Shown piece by piece: positions 1-6,136 of a DNA stretch of 18,004 bases. This DNA is from Thermoflexales bacterium (GTDB lineage: Bacteria; Chloroflexota; Anaerolineae; S140-20): assembly GCA_015484715.1 (NCBI GenBank), contig WFUY01000550.1:1-18004 (forward strand), read 5' to 3'. The notes below the pieces were generated by a model. The model ran no database searches, was not told the DNA's origin, and saw only the letters and a list, made by a program, of their open reading frames with translations. Every line of letters starts with the position of its first letter. Positions within the stretch are counted from its first letter, which is position 1. Made by a program: the position numbers and the translations under genes.

Positions 1-128
1 CTTTTGGGAGAAACTGGGCCGACAGGAAAGGCGGGCCCTGGAGGAGCGCTTCCAAGGTCTCCCACCCCCAGGCCAAGAAGCGCTCCTCCAGGGCCCGCCT
101 TTCCTGTCGGCCCAGTTTCTCCCAAAAG
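1..128. repeat. Perfect 52-bp inverted repeat with 24-nt spacer at the window end
   Basis: Bases 1-52 are the exact reverse complement of 77-128, with 53-76 as spacer. The repeat lies inside the coding sequence of the STAND NTPase. The fold point sits on the self-complementary word AGCGCT, present both in the native reading (GAAGCGCTC) and in the arm (GAGCGCTTC). This is the pattern expected from a self-primed fold-back chimera or an assembly error, so bases 1 to about 55 may not be genomic. A true palindrome is possible but less likely, because it would encode a senseless protein tail. Confidence 0.9.
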
Positions 129-1999
129 TACTGGCCCAGGCGGGGGTGGCCGAAGGCGTAGCCCTGCTCGCGGCCGTCGCCGATGACCAGCCGGGCCAGG
201 GGGCGCAGGGCCTCCTCCAGCGTCCAGGTGTTCAGGCCCGGGCTCAAGCGGAGGGGGTCGTCCTGCATCAGGGGGGCCAGGGCGGCCGCCAGCAGGTTGA
301 GCACCTCCTGCACGGCCGGCTCCTTGAGCGGTGCCCTCTCCCCCCACTGCTTACGCTGATACTTCAGCCAGTCGTCAAAATACCCTTTCAGGCCGGGCTT
401 CAGGCCCCGCAGGTCCTCCGGCTGCAGGCGGGTGGCCGCCTCCCCCCGCTGCCACAGGTCGTCCACGTACAGGCGCACCAGCAGGGGATCGCCCTCGCTC
501 AACCGGTGCAGCTCGGCCACGATGTCCACCCGGCGGCCCAACTCGGCCAGGGGAAAGCCCATCCGCTCCAGCACGTCGGCCACGCCCTCGCGGGTGAGGG
601 GGTCCAGGTCGAGAGGGCGGGCCAGGCCGGGGCGGTCCCACCCCAGGCGGCGCAGCCAACCGCTCGGCCCCTCCTCGTCGGCCAGGTAGCGGGCCGAGAC
701 CACCACGCGCACCCCCGGCGGCGGTTGGAAGGGGAAGAGGTCCGGCCCCGCCCGCCAGTCGGTGGCCTCGTCCAGCCCGTCCAGGACCACCAGCAGGCGG
801 CCCTGGGGTGGGGGCTGGCCCAGGAAACTGCTCACCATCCCCCGCCAGAAATCGGGGGCGTGGCTCAGGTCGGCGGGGACCTTCTCGCCGTAGAGGTGGG
901 CCAGGCGGGCGGCCAGGGCGGCGAAGAAGACGGCCTGGGAGGCGGTGTTGAAGCGCAGGCTGACGGGCACGAAGACCGGCGGCAGGTCAGGGTCGCGCTC
1001 GCGCACCCGCTCCAGCCAGCGCACCAGCAGGGCCGATTTGCCCCGGCCGGCGGGGGCGGCCAGGAGCAGGTAAGGGGGGGCGTCCGCGTCGGCCAGCCAA
1101 CGGTCCAGCCCCGCCAGCGCCGCCTCCCGCCCGCCGAAGGGAACGGGCTCTTCGGGCGTGCCGGTGTACTCGACGATGAAGTTGCGGATGCGCGTGCCGT
1201 AGTCGGTGGGCAGGTAGGTGATGCCCTGGACGATGTTGTTGTCGCCGGTGATGAGGATACTGCCGCCGACCCCGCCGCCGATGGCGATGCTCCGCCCGCC
1301 GGCTTCCGAGCGTAGCTCGCGCAGCAGGGTCGGCATCGCGTCCAGCACGTCTTGCACATCGGGGGGCAATGAGCCCTGCACGGTCGCCCCGTCACCGATG
1401 GCCACGCCGGTGGCCTGGGCGATGACGATGTTGTAGACCGTCTGCCCGCCCCGGGCCTCCAGGCGCGCCAGCCGCCGGTTGACCTCGGCCAGGGCGCGCC
1501 CCTGGTCCTGGAGCAGCGCCTGAAGGGCCAGCAGCCGCCCCAGGTTGACCCGGTTGAAGAGGGGGCTGTCGGGCCGGCCGGCCTCCTCCAGCAGCGCCGT
1601 GGTCAGGCCCCGGTGGAGGGCACGCATGGCCCGGTCGAACCGGGCCCCCGGCCCGACCTCCAGGCCGGCCCGGTCGAACTGCCGGGCGAAAGCCCGCTCC
1701 AGGGCGGGCAGGTCCGGCAGCGGCGTGCCGGTCAGGGCCAGGGCCAGCAGCCCTTCGGCAACTTCCGGCCGGGCCACGAACCGGCGCAGGATGTCCTCCA
1801 GGCGGCGCCGGTCATCAGGCGTCAGGTCGGTGGCCACCTCTTCCAGCATCGCCCGGAAGGCAGTTTCGTAGCCCCTCTGCAGGGCGCGTTGGGCCGGCTC
1901 GCCCAGGGCCTGTGCCTTCAGCCGCGCCGCGCCGGCCTTGAGCAGGTCGTAGGCCAGGCCGGCGGCCAGGTTGATCAGAAACTCCCCAAGCAGGGCCAT
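1..1999 (-). CDS. STAND/NACHT-type NTPase, partial (C-terminus off the left edge)
   Basis: The open frame starts at ATG 1999 and reaches the left edge without a stop (666 codons). Residues 1-180 are mostly helical with no recognised effector fold. Residues about 188-260 hold two glycine-rich, beta-like units (VAIGDGATVQGS and ILITGDNNIVQG). The NTPase follows: Walker A APAGRGKS at 315-322 and Walker B LLVVLDGLDEA at 402-412. The GDPLLVRLYVDDL segment at 503-515 resembles the helical part after NACHT modules. Such proteins are signal-transducing or defence ATPases that usually carry C-terminal repeats as sensors; here that part is missing. The last 15 or so residues come from the inverted repeat at 1-128 and are probably not native. 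A GGAG lies 11 nt before the start. It follows the DUF92 gene by 49 bp. The NTPase class is well supported; the biological role (defence, regulation) is inference. Confidence 0.82.
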   Translation of the reverse strand, partial: MALLGEFLINLAAGLAYDLLKAGAARLKAQALGEPAQRALQRGYETAFRAMLEEVATDLTPDDRRRLEDILRRFVARPEVAEGLLALALTGTPLPDLPALERAFARQFDRAGLEVGPGARFDRAMRALHRGLTTALLEEAGRPDSPLFNRVNLGRLLALQALLQDQGRALAEVNRRLARLEARGGQTVYNIVIAQATGVAIGDGATVQGSLPPDVQDVLDAMPTLLRELRSEAGGRSIAIGGGVGGSILITGDNNIVQGITYLPTDYGTRIRNFIVEYTGTPEEPVPFGGREAALAGLDRWLADADAPPYLLLAAPAGRGKSALLVRWLERVRERDPDLPPVFVPVSLRFNTASQAVFFAALAARLAHLYGEKVPADLSHAPDFWRGMVSSFLGQPPPQGRLLVVLDGLDEATDWRAGPDLFPFQPPPGVRVVVSARYLADEEGPSGWLRRLGWDRPGLARPLDLDPLTREGVADVLERMGFPLAELGRRVDIVAELHRLSEGDPLLVRLYVDDLWQRGEAATRLQPEDLRGLKPGLKGYFDDWLKYQRKQWGERAPLKEPAVQEVLNLLAAALAPLMQDDPLRLSPGLNTWTLEEALRPLARLVIGDGREQGYAFGHPRLGQYFWEKLGRQERRALEERFLAWGWETLEALLQGPPFLSAQFLPK

Positions 2000-2008
2000 C
2001 GTGCGCTA

Positions 2009-2022
2009 CTCCGCGAACGGAG
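2009..2022. other. Short hairpin between DUF92 and STAND genes
   Basis: CTCCG-CGAA-CGGAG forms a 5-bp perfect stem with a 4-nt loop. It has no U-tract in either direction, so it is not a convincing terminator. It lies in the leader of the STAND gene next to a repeat fragment. Confidence 0.4.
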
Positions 2023-2047
2023 CACGAATACACGAATGAAGGACCGC
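2023..2047 (-). repeat. Fragment of the CACGAAT foldback repeat
   Basis: This 25-nt stretch, beginning CACGAATACACGAATGAAGG, matches the reverse complement of 5179-5203 at 24 of 25 positions. The latter is the central part of the foldback element at 5101-5256. The fragment fills most of the 49-bp gap between the DUF92 stop and the STAND start, so it is a remnant or a minimal member of the same dispersed family. Confidence 0.75.
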
Positions 2048-2048
2048 T

Positions 2049-2888
2049 CTACCCCCATCCCAGGAGCCCCACCAGCAGGGCGGCTCCGCTGCCGGCCACG
2101 GCGCTCAGGAAGTTCACCACGTCGTTGTTCAGCCAGCGCCAGCCCCGCAGGCGGTGGGTGCGCCGACCGCAGCGGTGGACCTTCTGCTCCGTCTCCTTTT
2201 GGCAGCGATCGCAGTAGTAGACGGCCTGGACCGTGGCCCCCAGCAGGCTGTCCACGACCGTTCCCACCAGCCCGCCGACCACGCCGGCCGGCACGATGAA
2301 GACGTCGTTCCAGAGGCCCGGCCTGTTCCCCAGGGCCGAGCCGGCGATCTGGAAGAGGAGCATCGTCAGGCCGATGAAGAGGGAGCCGCTCAGCGCGGCC
2401 AGCGTGCCCAGCCGGCTCACCGCGCCGGAGGTCCCCACGGGCACCGGCTGCCCCGTGGTGATCAGGCGGGGCCGCTGCGGGCTGAGCACCCCGACCTCGG
2501 TGGCCCAGGTGTCGGCGGTGACCGCCGCCATCGCTCCGGTGAAGGCGGCCCAGAGGAGCCGCCCTCCGCCGCCGAAGGCGTAGGCCAGGGCCAGGATCGC
2601 TCCCCAGCCGCCGTTGGCCAGGGCCTGCCCCAGGTCCCGCCGGTGGCCCTTGGCGAATTTCTCCGCCAGGGTCTCCTTCTCCGCCTCCCGGTAGCGGGAG
2701 AGCAGGCTGGAGGAGACGAAGAAGGCGATGAGCAGCAACCCCCAACTCCAGCCGCCGAAGCCGAAGATCACCGTCCCGGTGAGGATGGCTCCCAGGACAC
2801 CGCTCAACGACAGCGCCTCGGCCCGGTAGCCGGCCAGTCCGATGGCGCTGCTGAGCACCATACCGATCAGGAGACGAAATAGGTCCAT
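2049..2888 (-). CDS. DUF92 family integral membrane protein
   Basis: A 279-residue protein with about seven hydrophobic segments. Its conserved stretches match the DUF92/TMEM19 family, which includes the plant phytyl-phosphate kinase VTE6: GFGGWSWGLLLIAFF near residue 43, the polar loop DLGQALANGG at about 85-94, ADTWATEVG at about 124-132, GTSGAVSRLGTLAAL, VDSLLGATVQ and NNDVVNF near the C-terminus. A Cys-x2-Cys plus Cys loop (YCDRCQKETEQKVHRC) lies just before the last segment. By analogy it may phosphorylate an isoprenoid alcohol or transfer CTP-derived phosphate, but bacterial substrates are not settled, so only the family is called. The ATG at 2888 is 10 nt after the DUF167 stop, indicating co-transcription. 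Confidence 0.88.
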   Translation of the reverse strand: MDLFRLLIGMVLSSAIGLAGYRAEALSLSGVLGAILTGTVIFGFGGWSWGLLLIAFFVSSSLLSRYREAEKETLAEKFAKGHRRDLGQALANGGWGAILALAYAFGGGGRLLWAAFTGAMAAVTADTWATEVGVLSPQRPRLITTGQPVPVGTSGAVSRLGTLAALSGSLFIGLTMLLFQIAGSALGNRPGLWNDVFIVPAGVVGGLVGTVVDSLLGATVQAVYYCDRCQKETEQKVHRCGRRTHRLRGWRWLNNDVVNFLSAVAGSGAALLVGLLGWG

Positions 2889-2898
2889 CGTGCGACGC

Positions 2899-3216
2899 TC
2901 ACTTCTCCGGGGCTTCGGGGCCCAACAGCCGTTCCCGCACCTGCCGGGGGGAGAGACCCCGCACCCGCACCACCTTCCGGCGTCCTCGGTGGCCGGCGAC
3001 GATCTCCACTTGCTGCCGGCGCAGGCCCAGCCGCTCGGCCAGGAAGGTCCGCAGCGCCTCGTTGGCCTTTCCTTCCACAGGGGGGGCGGCCACCCGAACC
3101 TTCAGGGCCTCCCCCTGGACTCCCATCACTTCGCTCCGCTTCGCCCGGGGCACCACCCGCACGGCGAAGCAGGCTCCCTCCCCATCGGCTACAACGGTCC
3201 AAGCGCCCGTTTCCAT
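2899..3216 (-). CDS. DUF167 (YggU/UPF0235) family protein
   Basis: A small protein of 105 residues from ATG 3216. It carries the family hallmarks: a VRVVPRAKRSEV strand-helix segment, then LKVRVAAPPVEGKANEALRT, in which the PxxGKAN motif is nearly invariant, and an ending of the type VEIVAGHRGRRKVVRV. The family is a small alpha/beta fold of unknown function found across bacteria, archaea and eukaryotes. A GTG two codons upstream (3222) could also initiate, but the GAGG lies 9 nt before the ATG and only 3 nt before the GTG, so the ATG is preferred. It sits between the GNAT and DUF92 genes with gaps of about 35 and 10 nt, as in an operon. Confidence 0.9.
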   Translation of the reverse strand: METGAWTVVADGEGACFAVRVVPRAKRSEVMGVQGEALKVRVAAPPVEGKANEALRTFLAERLGLRRQQVEIVAGHRGRRKVVRVRGLSPRQVRERLLGPEAPEK

Positions 3217-3251
3217 CCTCACTTACCTCACTTGCCCTCCGCTCTCCCCGC

Positions 3252-4025
3252 TCAGCGGCGGACCGCCAGCCCTTCCAGGAAGAGGCAGTGTTCCCGAAAG
3301 CCGAGCCGCCGGTAGATGCGGATGGCCGGCGCGTTGTCCCGGGCCACGTTGAGCACCACGTCTTGGATACCCCGTTTTAGCAGTTCGGCGACGACGGCGC
3401 TGGTGGCCGCCGTGGCGTATCCCCGCCCCCGGTACTCGGGCGCGGTGAAGACGTTGCCCACGGCTGCGACGCGATAGGTGGGGCTGACCAAGTGGGTGCC
3501 GGCCGCCGAGACCAGACGGCCGTGAAGGCGGACGCCGTAGAAGACGCCGGTGGCGACCTGGGTGGGGCTGAAGGCGTCGGCCCCGCCCAGGGCGTAGAGC
3601 TGCTCCAACTGAGGCACGGCGATGGGCCCCAGCGGGACGACGTCGGGGTGGGAGACCGGGCGGAAGTCGGCCGGCCGCAGCACCATCCGCCACATCACCT
3701 GGGGGGGATCGGCCCGGTAGAAGGCCCGGATGGCCGGCCAGTGCTCCTGCAGACAGGTCAGGTAGACCCGACGGGGACGGAGGATCATCCGCAGGATGGC
3801 GGGGAGACCGTCCGGCTCTCCCATCAGGAAGAGCACCGGCGGGTCCAGCCCCCGGTAGTGGAGGGCCAAGGTCTCCAGCCGGTCACCCCGGACGGCGCCG
3901 GCCCAGTCGCTCAGCTCGAAGGGACCGGCCTCGAGGTCGCCGATGGCGTAGGCGGCGTAGAGGCGGTCTTGCTCCAGGAAGGCCAGGATCTCGCCCTTAT
4001 CGGTCAACCGCCGGGGGTGCCACAT
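3252..4025 (-). CDS. GNAT family N-acetyltransferase
   Basis: A 257-residue protein whose C-terminal half is a GNAT domain of FR47-like type. The acetyl-CoA pyrophosphate loop is RGRGYA at residues 199-204 within VFTAPEYRGRGYATAATSA, and motif B is LNVARDNAPAIRIYRRLGF. The N-terminal half (1-120) is a divergent GNAT-like region typical of two-lobed members of this group. The substrate cannot be read from the sequence; amines, amino-acyl groups and protein N-termini are all possible. No clear ribosome binding site precedes ATG 4025. The gap to adenosine kinase is 16 nt and contains a degenerate GCGCAACACG word. Coupling to the adjacent adenosine kinase is probably only transcriptional. Confidence 0.85.
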   Translation of the reverse strand: MWHPRRLTDKGEILAFLEQDRLYAAYAIGDLEAGPFELSDWAGAVRGDRLETLALHYRGLDPPVLFLMGEPDGLPAILRMILRPRRVYLTCLQEHWPAIRAFYRADPPQVMWRMVLRPADFRPVSHPDVVPLGPIAVPQLEQLYALGGADAFSPTQVATGVFYGVRLHGRLVSAAGTHLVSPTYRVAAVGNVFTAPEYRGRGYATAATSAVVAELLKRGIQDVVLNVARDNAPAIRIYRRLGFREHCLFLEGLAVRR

Positions 4026-4041
4026 GGGGACGTGTTGCGCG

Positions 4042-5010
4042 TTACGTATCGTGGGTCAGGAGGGCGTCCAGGGCTCCGCCGTCGTCGAAGTGCTGGCGGA
4101 AGCGGGCGACGAACTCCTCCAGCGTGTAGCGGTGGTTCTGGGTGCCGGCCTGCTCCAGGACGTAGGTGGCGGCCACGCTCCCCATCCGCCCGGCGATCTC
4201 CCAGGGCAGGTTCAACGCCATCCCCTTGATGAGGCCGGCCCGGTAGGCGTCCCCCACCCCGGTGGGGTCCACGACGGTGGTGGGGGGGACCGGTGGGATC
4301 TCCAGCCGCCCCTTCCGGGTGATGATGCTGGAACCCTGCTCACCCCGGGTGATGACCAGCACCTCGGTGCATTCCAGCACATCCTCTTCGGCGAGCCCCG
4401 TCTTCTCCCGGATCAGCTCGAACTCGTAGTCGTTGACGGTCAGGATGCGGGCCCCCTCGATGCCGGTCCGCAGGGCTTCCGGGGAGAGGCGGACGATCTG
4501 CTGGCTGGGATCGTAGAGGTAGGGCAGCCCCAGGTCCCGACACTCCTCCACGTAGCGCTCCATCGCCCGGGGGTCGTTGGGGGAGATGACCACCAGGTCC
4601 ACAGGCCCCAGGTTGTTCTCTCGGAAGGAGAGGGTGTGGGCATAGGCCATCGCCCCCGTGTAGAAGCTGGCGATCTGGTTGTTGGCCCGGTCGGTGCTGA
4701 CGAAGAAGGAGGCAGTGAATTCGCCGGGGATCTCGACGATGGCCGAGGTGTCCACGCCGTGGGCCTCCAGCCAGGCCCGGTACTCGGCGAAGTCCTCGCC
4801 GGCCGTGGCCATCACCTTGGGGCGTTCACCCAGCAGGGCCAGGTTGTAGGCGATGTTGGTGGCGCAGCCGCCCCGCTGCTTCCGCATCGAGTCCACCAGG
4901 AAGCTGAGGCTCAGCCGTTCGATCCGGTCCGGCAGGATGTGCTCCTTGAAGTAGCCGGGGAAGGACATAATGTAGTCGTAAGCGATGGAGCCGGTGATCA
5001 CCACCTTCAT
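4042..5010 (-). CDS. adoK: Adenosine kinase, PfkB family (actinobacterial AdoK-like)
   Basis: A 322-residue PfkB-family sugar/nucleoside kinase. It phosphorylates adenosine to AMP with ATP in purine salvage. The N-terminus (MKVVITGSIAYDYIMSFPG), the LSFLVDSMRKQRGG segment with motif 1 (GGCATNIAYN, from residue 47), SFYTGAMAYA, ISPNDPRAM, YDPSQQIVRLS and TVNDYEFEL follow, from memory, the mycobacterial adenosine kinase Rv2202c rather than ribokinase. Motif 2, DPTGVGDAYRAG at 248-259, holds the catalytic Asp254 and the anion hole. A strong GGAGGAGGG lies 8 nt before ATG 5010. It is the first intact gene of the five-gene run ending in the STAND NTPase. The specific name rests on remembered similarity; the PfkB assignment is certain. 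Confidence 0.85.
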   Translation of the reverse strand: MKVVITGSIAYDYIMSFPGYFKEHILPDRIERLSLSFLVDSMRKQRGGCATNIAYNLALLGERPKVMATAGEDFAEYRAWLEAHGVDTSAIVEIPGEFTASFFVSTDRANNQIASFYTGAMAYAHTLSFRENNLGPVDLVVISPNDPRAMERYVEECRDLGLPYLYDPSQQIVRLSPEALRTGIEGARILTVNDYEFELIREKTGLAEEDVLECTEVLVITRGEQGSSIITRKGRLEIPPVPPTTVVDPTGVGDAYRAGLIKGMALNLPWEIAGRMGSVAATYVLEQAGTQNHRYTLEEFVARFRQHFDDGGALDALLTHDT

Positions 5011-5013
5011 GGC

Positions 5014-5094
5014 TCATCCCTCCTCCTGGTTCCGGGACATCCGTTCCAGGAACTTCGAGACGTCTTGCAGGAACTCGTCGAAGTCGTTAAGAGT
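5014..5094 (-). pseudogene. 3' remnant of a small gene upstream of adoK
   Basis: On the minus strand, the 26 codons before the TGA at 5016-5014 read TLNDFDEFLQDVSKFLERM followed by SRNQEEG. Third positions are almost all G or C, as in neighbouring real genes, and the peptide is an amphipathic charged helix. The frame is closed upstream by TAA (5097-5095) and has no start codon. It directly borders the 8-bp repeat flanking the foldback element. I read it as the C-terminal piece of a small protein whose front part is the 45-codon frame at 5251-5388, broken by the element and a frameshift. A chance open frame is possible. Confidence 0.45.
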
Positions 5095-5100
5095 TTATAT
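5093..5100. repeat. Target-site duplication GTTTATAT (left copy)
   Basis: GTTTATAT here is repeated exactly at 5257-5264, directly outside the two ends of the inverted-repeat element. This is the expected footprint of transposase-mediated insertion with an 8-bp duplication. Confidence 0.75.
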
Positions 5101-5256
5101 GCGGTGATTACCCACAAGTGAGCGAGAGAGTGGTCCGTAGCAGGCCGTCCACGAATTTCTCACCAATGCACGAATGAGGCGGTCCTTAATTCGTGTATTC
5201 GTGCCCCATTCGTGGACGGCTAGCCTCCCTATCTCCAAAGATATGGGCAATCACCG
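5101..5256. mobile_element. Foldback (MITE-like) non-autonomous element, 156 bp
   Basis: The element begins (G)CGGTGATTACCCA and ends TGGGCAATCACCG, a terminal inverted repeat of 13 bp with one mismatch. The inversion continues imperfectly through both arms: each contains GCCGTCCACGAAT, and the centre is packed with CACGAAT/ATTCGTG words. It is flanked by the 8-bp direct repeat GTTTATAT. It has no coding capacity and would need a transposase supplied elsewhere. A third copy of the arm, with 45 of 48 bases identical to 5209-5256, lies at 17957-18004. The family is not one I can name. Confidence 0.75.
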
Positions 5257-5388
5257 GTTTATATCCCCCTGCCGGAGTCGCTCGGCCATATAGCGGTAGT
5301 AACGGTCTCGAACCGGCTTAAAATCGCAGTAGTTACCTATCCGGTTCCGCCACCGGTTGGGAAACGGCTTTCGTTCCTCGGAATCCAT
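5251..5388 (-). pseudogene. Small 45-codon frame truncated by the foldback element
   Basis: An ATG at 5388 lies 8 nt after the stop of the GT2 gene and opens a basic, aromatic-rich 45-residue frame (begins MDSEERKPFPNRWRNR, ends RQGDINR). Its stop TGA at 5253-5251 is supplied by the terminal repeat of the element. If the element and one duplication are removed, the frame would read GDINS and stop at TAA two codons after the duplication. The peptide at 5014-5094 would then follow one frame away. No family is recognised. It may be a complete tiny protein or the front of a broken gene of about 70 residues. Confidence 0.45.
5257..5264. repeat. Target-site duplication GTTTATAT (right copy)
   Basis: Exact direct repeat of 5093-5100, abutting the right end of the foldback element. 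Confidence 0.75.
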
Positions 5389-5396
5389 TATGCAAT

Positions 5397-6092
5397 CTAC
5401 CCGATCAGGCGCTCGCGGAGGATGACCCAAAGGGCTCGCAGGCCGTCGCGGAAGGCCCGGATCTTCTTCCCCTCCTCGACCGTCCGGGGCTTGTAGGAGA
5501 TGGGCACTTCGACGATGTCGTGGCCGGCCTTGAGCAGCTTGCAGGGCAGTTCAAAGTCCAGGTCGAAGCCGGAGCCGCGCAGGTTCAACGAACGCAGCAC
5601 GTCCAGCCGCACCATCTTGGTCCCCACCGCCACGTCGGTCAGCCGGCCCCCGAAAAGCCAGTTGGTCAGCGCCGTCAGGAAGACGACGCCCCAGTAGTTC
5701 TTGGCGTAGCGGTAGATGGCCCGCCCGCCCAGACGGCGCGATCCGAAGACGGCCACGGTGTGGGTGGGGTTGATCTTCTCCAGCAGCAGCGGCAAATCCG
5801 CCGGGTCATACTCCAGGTCGGCGTCCTGGATGACCAGGTAGTCGCCGGTGGCGTGGGCGATGCCGGTGCGAACGGAGGCCCCCTTGCCCAAATTGCGGGG
5901 GTGGTAGATCACCCGCACCTCCGGCCCTTCCACGGACCGGAGCAGTTCTCGGGTCCCGTCGGTGGAGAAGTTGTCCACGACCAGGATTTCCTTCTCCCAG
6001 CCCTCTCCCAGGTCCACGGCGCGGACTCGGTCCAGGACGGTGAGGATGGTCTTGCGTTCGTTGTAGACACAGATCAGGATGGTGAGTTTCAT
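5397..6092 (-). CDS. Glycosyltransferase family 2, polyprenyl-phosphate sugar transferase-like
   Basis: A 231-residue GT2 enzyme. It begins MKLTILICVYNERKTI with the nucleotide-binding ILVVDNFSTDGT at about 36-47. The metal-binding DxD is DAD at 90-92 within YLVIQDADLEYDPADL. The tail has FGSRRLGG, DVAVGTKM and FDLDFELPCKLLKAGHDIVEVPISYKPR. This is the pattern of dolichyl/polyprenyl-phosphate mannosyl- or glucosyltransferases (DPM1-like), which load a nucleotide-activated sugar onto a lipid carrier at the cytoplasmic membrane face. There are no C-terminal membrane segments, so it is the soluble short type. An in-frame upstream extension to 6422 exists but lies inside rfbH and is an out-of-frame shadow. 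The start at 6092 lacks a good ribosome binding site. It is 44 nt after rfbH, so probably co-transcribed with the sugar block. Confidence 0.87.
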   Translation of the reverse strand: MKLTILICVYNERKTILTVLDRVRAVDLGEGWEKEILVVDNFSTDGTRELLRSVEGPEVRVIYHPRNLGKGASVRTGIAHATGDYLVIQDADLEYDPADLPLLLEKINPTHTVAVFGSRRLGGRAIYRYAKNYWGVVFLTALTNWLFGGRLTDVAVGTKMVRLDVLRSLNLRGSGFDLDFELPCKLLKAGHDIVEVPISYKPRTVEEGKKIRAFRDGLRALWVILRERLIG

Positions 6093-6136
6093 CGAGATGT
6101 GCCCCGTGTCGCGTGCTACGGGTTGCGGGTTTGCCC

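Noticed and set aside
146..2299. Plus-strand frames opposite the STAND and DUF92 genes
   Set aside because: Low-complexity Gly/Gln/Arg/Pro peptides antisense to proteins with clear Walker and family motifs; they are shadows.
5101..5256. CRISPR-like array from repeated CACGAAT words
   Set aside because: The words occur in both orientations at irregular spacing and lie inside an inverted repeat with flanking duplications, so there are no regular repeat-spacer units.
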